Positions 60,702 to 64,000 of a DNA stretch of 64,000 nucleotides are shown here, piece after piece (the first letter of the stretch is position 1; the number at the start of each line of letters is the position of its first letter). The notes beneath the pieces are model-generated. The model was given only the letters and a program-made list of their open reading frames with translations. It had not been told where the DNA came from and ran no database searches. The stretch lies in assembly GCF_003710865.1 (NCBI RefSeq), contig NZ_RHHO01000017.1, positions 124,001 through 188,000 of the forward strand, in the 5' to 3' direction. The position numbers and the translations under genes are program-made. The DNA is from Brevibacillus borstelensis (lineage in GTDB: Bacteria > Bacillota > Bacilli > Brevibacillales > Brevibacillaceae).

Positions 60702-60737
60702 TTGACAAAAAATATTTTTTATGTTATTGTAAAATAT
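60702..60737 (+). promoter_or_regulatory. Promoter with inverted repeat upstream of the Cys-cluster gene
   Basis: TTGACA at 60702-60707 and TATTGT at 60725-60730 are spaced by 17 bases. AAATATTTT and AAAATATTT form an inverted repeat of 9-base arms across the spacer and -10, a possible operator. The rest of the 60526-60823 gap is AT-rich without a supported gene. Confidence 0.55.
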
Positions 60738-60823
60738 TTGACTTGTTTACAAAAAGATTAAAACCTTACATAATGTTCTTGGAGAAACATCTATCAAGAA
60801 TATTTAGAAAGGTTGTACATTAG

Positions 60824-61171
60824 ATGGATACTTTGCCTTGTCAAGGTTGCAAAGGTTTATGCTGCGGCCCTGTTCCCGTAACGGAGAGAGAATTGAAAAA
60901 AATTCAGAAGAAGGTTGCATCCATGCCGCGCAAGATCCGCGAAGAGCTAGAAAATCAGCCGAGATTTTTCGGAACGTGCATTTTCTACGACCTGGATAAA
61001 GACCAATGTGGAATTCATGCTGTTCGGCCTGAAATTTGCCGTATGTTTGGCTTTCACAAAGACCTGGTCTGTTTCCGCAAGCCGGAGCTGGCTACAAAAG
61101 AAAAGGCAACGCTGAAGGAAGCTCCTGTAGGGTACCTGAGTATTGATATTACCTGGAAGAGCTTCCAATAA
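60824..61171 (+). CDS. YkgJ-family cysteine cluster protein
   Basis: A 115-residue cytosolic protein of the CxxCxxCC family. The cluster is CQGCKGLCC at residues 6-14, with further cysteines in FGTCIFYD, DQCGIH and RPEICRMFGF. Family members are thought to hold a zinc or iron-sulfur site; the biochemical role is unknown. AAAGGTTG lies upstream of the ATG. It has its own predicted promoter. Confidence 0.85.
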   Translation: MDTLPCQGCKGLCCGPVPVTERELKKIQKKVASMPRKIREELENQPRFFGTCIFYDLDKDQCGIHAVRPEICRMFGFHKDLVCFRKPELATKEKATLKEAPVGYLSIDITWKSFQ

Positions 61172-61255
61172 AACGCCAAAGAAAAGGGCATGCCCTCCGC
61201 ATAAAATATCCGATTTACGACCAATACCTGTCTCCGAAAATCCGAGTACGCCCCT

Positions 61256-61591
61256 TTATTCAGGGGAATAGCTCTCGGAGGTGCCCAATAGCCCTTCGAG
61301 CTGGTCAACTGCCGATTTTAAATCAGGCCTTGACGCTCTGTTCGTCTCCGCCAATGTCTTAAGCTCACGATATCCTTCCGACAATCGAAAGAGGGGCTCG
61401 TTCGGGTTGTAGGTCCGCTGCGAAGCAGGTTCAGTCACGACGTGATTTGTCTGCATAAAAAACGATTGCGAGGAGACCGTCTCTACATTCCTGCTCACTT
61501 CCTGCAACAGCTCCTGCAGATGGGAAGGGATAATGTCGTTGTGCTTTTGAATATTTTTGATAATACTTGCTACATAATCTTTCTTTGTCAT
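61256..61591 (-). CDS. Hypothetical 111-residue protein
   Basis: A soluble, mostly helical protein that I do not recognise (MTKKDYVASIIKNIQKHNDI, SEGYRELKTLAETNRASRPDLKSAVDQLEGLL). No signal or membrane segment. AAAGGGAG is about 12 bases before the ATG. It is divergent from the nuclease-like gene across 138 bases. Confidence 0.6.
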   Translation of the reverse strand: MTKKDYVASIIKNIQKHNDIIPSHLQELLQEVSRNVETVSSQSFFMQTNHVVTEPASQRTYNPNEPLFRLSEGYRELKTLAETNRASRPDLKSAVDQLEGLLGTSESYSPE

Positions 61592-61729
61592 GGATCGGCA
61601 GCTCCCTTTCTCTTCGACTTTGCATTCATGCTTAATTTGTCCGGACGGCTTGCATTACATTCCTTTCGTTCGGAGCCAAACAGGAAGAGTATCGGGAGGA
61701 ACAGCCAGCCCCGAAAAGGAGAACAGTAC

Positions 61730-62698
61730 GTGAAAGAATCAGATTTATACGATCCAATCAAGCAATGGATGGAAGAGCGGGGATTTACGGTTTTTCCGGA
61801 GGTGGAATGCCGCCGGGCCGGTGGACGAGCCGATATCGTCGTGACCAGCGGCCCGCTCGTCGGCGTTGTGGAAATGAAGCAATCCCTTTCGCTGGATTTA
61901 CTTGATCAGGCACTTCGCTGGCGCGGGTTTGCCAACTACATTTGGATCGCCATTCCATACCGGAAAAATGGCTACAGGCAGTTTGTAAACATGGTGCTGC
62001 GGGATTACGGGATCGGGGTCCTCTTTGTCAGCAAGCATGGAACTGTATGGACGGAGGGGAAGGCTCGGTTCATGCGTCGGACGGTCCCTCATTTGCAACA
62101 GTCCCTGACCGAACATCACCAGACTTCCGGGATAAAAGGCGGCCACAGCGGAGGCGGATACATCACTCCGTACCGGATCACCATCAACAAGGTCAAACAC
62201 TTCTTGAAAAGGGCAGGAGACTGGTGCAGCATCAAGGAAATCCTGGACCATTGCGAAACGCATTATGCCAGTCCGCGTGCATCACTGGCGAAAGCGCTTC
62301 TGGAATATGAAGCGGGGTGGTGCGAGAGAAAGAAGGAGGCTGGAAAGCTGTATTTCCGTTTCCGGGACGTGGAGACAGCCCTTCCGGGAGGGACAAATCA
62401 AAAAGCAAACGGAGCTGTACCAAAAAAACATGCCGCAAAACATGCCGTAACGCTCTCTGAAAAGCAACTCAGCGTTTTGCTTGTTTTGACCAAAGATTGG
62501 CAGACCCCGACCAGGATTGCTAGGAAACTGCCGGGACTGCATCCCCATATCGTCGAAACGAAAGGCTCCCTTTACGTCAACCAACCGCTCAAGGCCTTGA
62601 TTGCAAAAGGCTTGGCCGAGAAGCATCCGGAGCGCAAAGGACAGTATCGGCTAACCCCGACGGGTGAAGAGGCACGAGAGGATTTTGAGATGGAATAA
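61730..62698 (+). CDS. PD-(D/E)XK nuclease-like protein with winged-helix modules
   Basis: A 322-residue protein. Residues 1-105 resemble a restriction-type nuclease fold: YDPIKQWMEERGFTVFPEV, then ADIVVTSGPLVGVVEMKQSLS, in which D33-region Asp and the E-x-K triad (VEMK) are spaced as in PD-(D/E)XK enzymes. A Gly-rich linker (GIKGGHSGGGY) follows, then two winged-helix-like regions (KVKHFLKRAGDWCSIKEIL, SVLLVLTKDWQTPTRIARKL; QYRLTPTGEEARE). GTG at 61730 follows AAAAGGAGA. The upstream frame is antisense to the neighbour and not coding. A role in DNA cleavage or defence is possible, but no partner gene is present. Confidence 0.6.
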   Translation: MKESDLYDPIKQWMEERGFTVFPEVECRRAGGRADIVVTSGPLVGVVEMKQSLSLDLLDQALRWRGFANYIWIAIPYRKNGYRQFVNMVLRDYGIGVLFVSKHGTVWTEGKARFMRRTVPHLQQSLTEHHQTSGIKGGHSGGGYITPYRITINKVKHFLKRAGDWCSIKEILDHCETHYASPRASLAKALLEYEAGWCERKKEAGKLYFRFRDVETALPGGTNQKANGAVPKKHAAKHAVTLSEKQLSVLLVLTKDWQTPTRIARKLPGLHPHIVETKGSLYVNQPLKALIAKGLAEKHPERKGQYRLTPTGEEAREDFEME

Positions 62699-62716
62699 GG
62701 AATACAATGTAAACAA

Positions 62717-62758
62717 CTGCCCCCTCCAAAAAACACTGGATGGTTCAGAAGGGGGCAG
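62717..62758. terminator. Hairpin between convergent genes
   Basis: CTGCCCCCT / AGGGGGCAG with a long loop of 24 bases, between the nuclease-like gene and the threonine aldolase gene. Confidence 0.5.
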
Positions 62759-62775
62759 CCCATCTATCACCGCGA

Positions 62776-63888
62776 TCAATCTTTTCCTTCCCGAAAAACG
62801 ATTTCTCTTATTTTCTCATCCAGCATGTGAAATGCTTTACGAAGCGCTGTTTTCGGGACTTGCGCGTACTGATCGCCGATTGACACTTCAAAAGAGCACA
62901 ATCTCTCGTCGACTTTCTTTAGATGTGTAGTGAGCCCAACCCCTGTTTCCTCATAAATGGAAAGCAATACGGCCTCAAGCTGCTCTTTTGGCAAACGAAC
63001 ATGAACATGAAACATATTCGATACGGGAACGAGCGGCCTTGTTTCGACGGCGTGGCACTGATTGTAGAGCGAAGCGAGCTCTTTCGCTTCCTCGAAATAC
63101 TGCTGGAAGCTATGCAATCGTTGATCGAAATAATAATCGGCACTGACGATATAAGGGTAAAGGCTGATTAAATCGCCGCCGTGGCGTCTCTTCCACACCT
63201 TTGCTTCCTTTGTAAAATCCTCTTCGCCTGCAAGAATGGCTCCTGCAATTCCCCCAATTCCTTTGTAAAAAGAAACATACACACTGTCAAAAAGCCGGCA
63301 AAGGTCAGCGGCCGATTTTTGGTAATAAGGCAGTATTTCAAAAAGGCGAGCGCCATCCAGATGCAGCTTGATTCCATTTGCGCGGCAATAGGCGGAAATG
63401 GCTTCAAGCTCTGTATATTCAGGCAATTCCCCGCCAATTTCACGCTGAGGCAGCTCAAGCAGCAAGCACGCGATATTCTCCTGCATCGTTAGAACATCTT
63501 CCAATCGAATCAATCTGTTCTCATCCGCAAGCAGGACTGGTTCGATCTGGTGCAACTTTTTCAACCCGTCTTCTTCATGAATTTCCAGATGGCATAAGGG
63601 ATGATAGGCCACCTTATTCAGCCCTTTTTGCTCACACCAGATTCGCATGGCAATTTGCTGGGCCATGGTACCGCTCGGAAAAAATACGGCGGATTCTTTG
63701 CCTAAGTAGTCTGCCAGTTTCTTTTGAAAGTTTTCGATCACCGCGCCTGTACCATACGCATCGCTTTCTATATCCCCGTCCATTTCATTCAAGACAGTTT
63801 TCAGCACATGAAGATTTCTTTTTCCATGCCCAACCAGTGGATAAGCGGTCTGTTTATAGGCCGTCAGCAATTGGTTGTGCGGGTTCAT
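62776..63888 (-). CDS. Threonine aldolase family PLP enzyme
   Basis: A 370-residue cytosolic PLP enzyme of the beta-eliminating lyase family, which cleaves threonine to glycine and acetaldehyde. Seen: YGTGAVIENFQKKLADYLGKESAVFFPSGTMAQQIA near the N terminus, the PLP-binding aspartate in KLHLDGARLFE and the lysine in VSFYKGIGG. The usual G-A-L tail is replaced, and similarity to tyrosine phenol-lyase-type members cannot be excluded. The ATG at 63888 follows AAAGGAGTG; the 17 codons upstream lack a ribosome site. The last 112 bases of the window hold nothing more. Confidence 0.88.
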   Translation of the reverse strand: MNPHNQLLTAYKQTAYPLVGHGKRNLHVLKTVLNEMDGDIESDAYGTGAVIENFQKKLADYLGKESAVFFPSGTMAQQIAMRIWCEQKGLNKVAYHPLCHLEIHEEDGLKKLHQIEPVLLADENRLIRLEDVLTMQENIACLLLELPQREIGGELPEYTELEAISAYCRANGIKLHLDGARLFEILPYYQKSAADLCRLFDSVYVSFYKGIGGIAGAILAGEEDFTKEAKVWKRRHGGDLISLYPYIVSADYYFDQRLHSFQQYFEEAKELASLYNQCHAVETRPLVPVSNMFHVHVRLPKEQLEAVLLSIYEETGVGLTTHLKKVDERLCSFEVSIGDQYAQVPKTALRKAFHMLDEKIREIVFREGKD

Positions 63889-64000
63889 ATTTGCACCACT
63901 CCTTTTTACGGGAATCGCTTTATGGAAAAAATTATACATGAGGGATATCCAAAGGAATAACTTTTTGTCTGCTTGTTGCCAGATAGGGTTTCATTCCAGA

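Overview
The window looks like a chromosomal segment of a spore-forming, S-layer-type member of the Firmicutes, most likely Brevibacillus or a close Paenibacillaceae relative. The evidence is strong AGGAGG ribosome binding sites, frequent GTG and TTG starts, a gerE sporulation regulator, collagen-like and DUF4183 spore-surface proteins, csaB (pyruvylation of cell-wall polymer for SLH/S-layer anchoring) and an L-box lysine riboswitch. No rRNA, tRNA, CRISPR array or intact insertion sequence was seen.

From memory of the Bacillus subtilis chromosome, the backbone follows the order pheT-zapA-mutS2-yshE ... lcfA-fadR-fadB-etfB-etfA-trxA-uvrC-lysC-yslB-sdhCAB-gerE. Accessory blocks interrupt it. 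Region 1 (1-6.6 kb) holds the end of pheT, zapA, larE-larB (in the interval where B. subtilis has yshB/polX), a small holin-like membrane protein, mutS2, a DUF350 protein and a 2Fe-2S ferredoxin. Region 2 (6.6-25.4 kb) is a cell-envelope polysaccharide island: nucleotide-sugar dehydrogenase, two GT4 glycosyltransferases, a Wzy/WaaL-like polymerase or ligase in an operon with an FG-GAP/VCBS membrane protein and a lipoprotein, two MOP-family flippases (MurJ and SpoVB-like), a CapK/PaaK-like adenylate-forming enzyme, a methyltransferase and CsaB. These could together make, export and pyruvylate a secondary cell wall polymer; a LytR-CpsA-Psr ligase at 27.9 kb could attach it to peptidoglycan.

Region 3 (25.5-34.3 kb) carries a PrmA-like methyltransferase, a thiolase, the LCP protein, and the fatty-acid degradation set lcfA-fadR-fadB-etfBA with a canonical FadR operator. 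Region 4 (34.5-43.2 kb) is housekeeping: trxA, uvrC, riboswitch-controlled lysC with an internal start for a second subunit, yslB and sdhCAB. Region 5 (43.3-53.3 kb) is accessory: a YcdB-like protein, a DHA2 drug-efflux-type transporter, a 1254-residue secreted subtilisin-like protease, CheX, and two oligopeptide-type ABC permeases without ATPase or binding protein nearby.

Region 6 (53.5-57.2 kb), just after gerE, is the most unusual part. It is a minus-strand set of small genes, mostly with their own terminators and some with SigK-like -10 elements: a DUF4183 protein, a collagen-like protein ending in DUF4183, a two-repeat beta-gamma-crystallin-like protein, a 92-residue beta-rich protein, and a 46-residue Lys-rich peptide with two CxxCC motifs. 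A decayed secreted-peptide gene and other degraded sequence lie between gerE and this set. Together they look like a late-sporulation spore-surface island. Region 7 (57.2-64 kb) holds a self-regulated PadR/O-methyltransferase operon, small membrane proteins, a DUF2243 and a DUF3231 protein, a Cys-cluster (YkgJ) protein, a PD-(D/E)XK nuclease-like/winged-helix protein and a threonine aldolase.

All family assignments are by eye from motifs; no database search was run.
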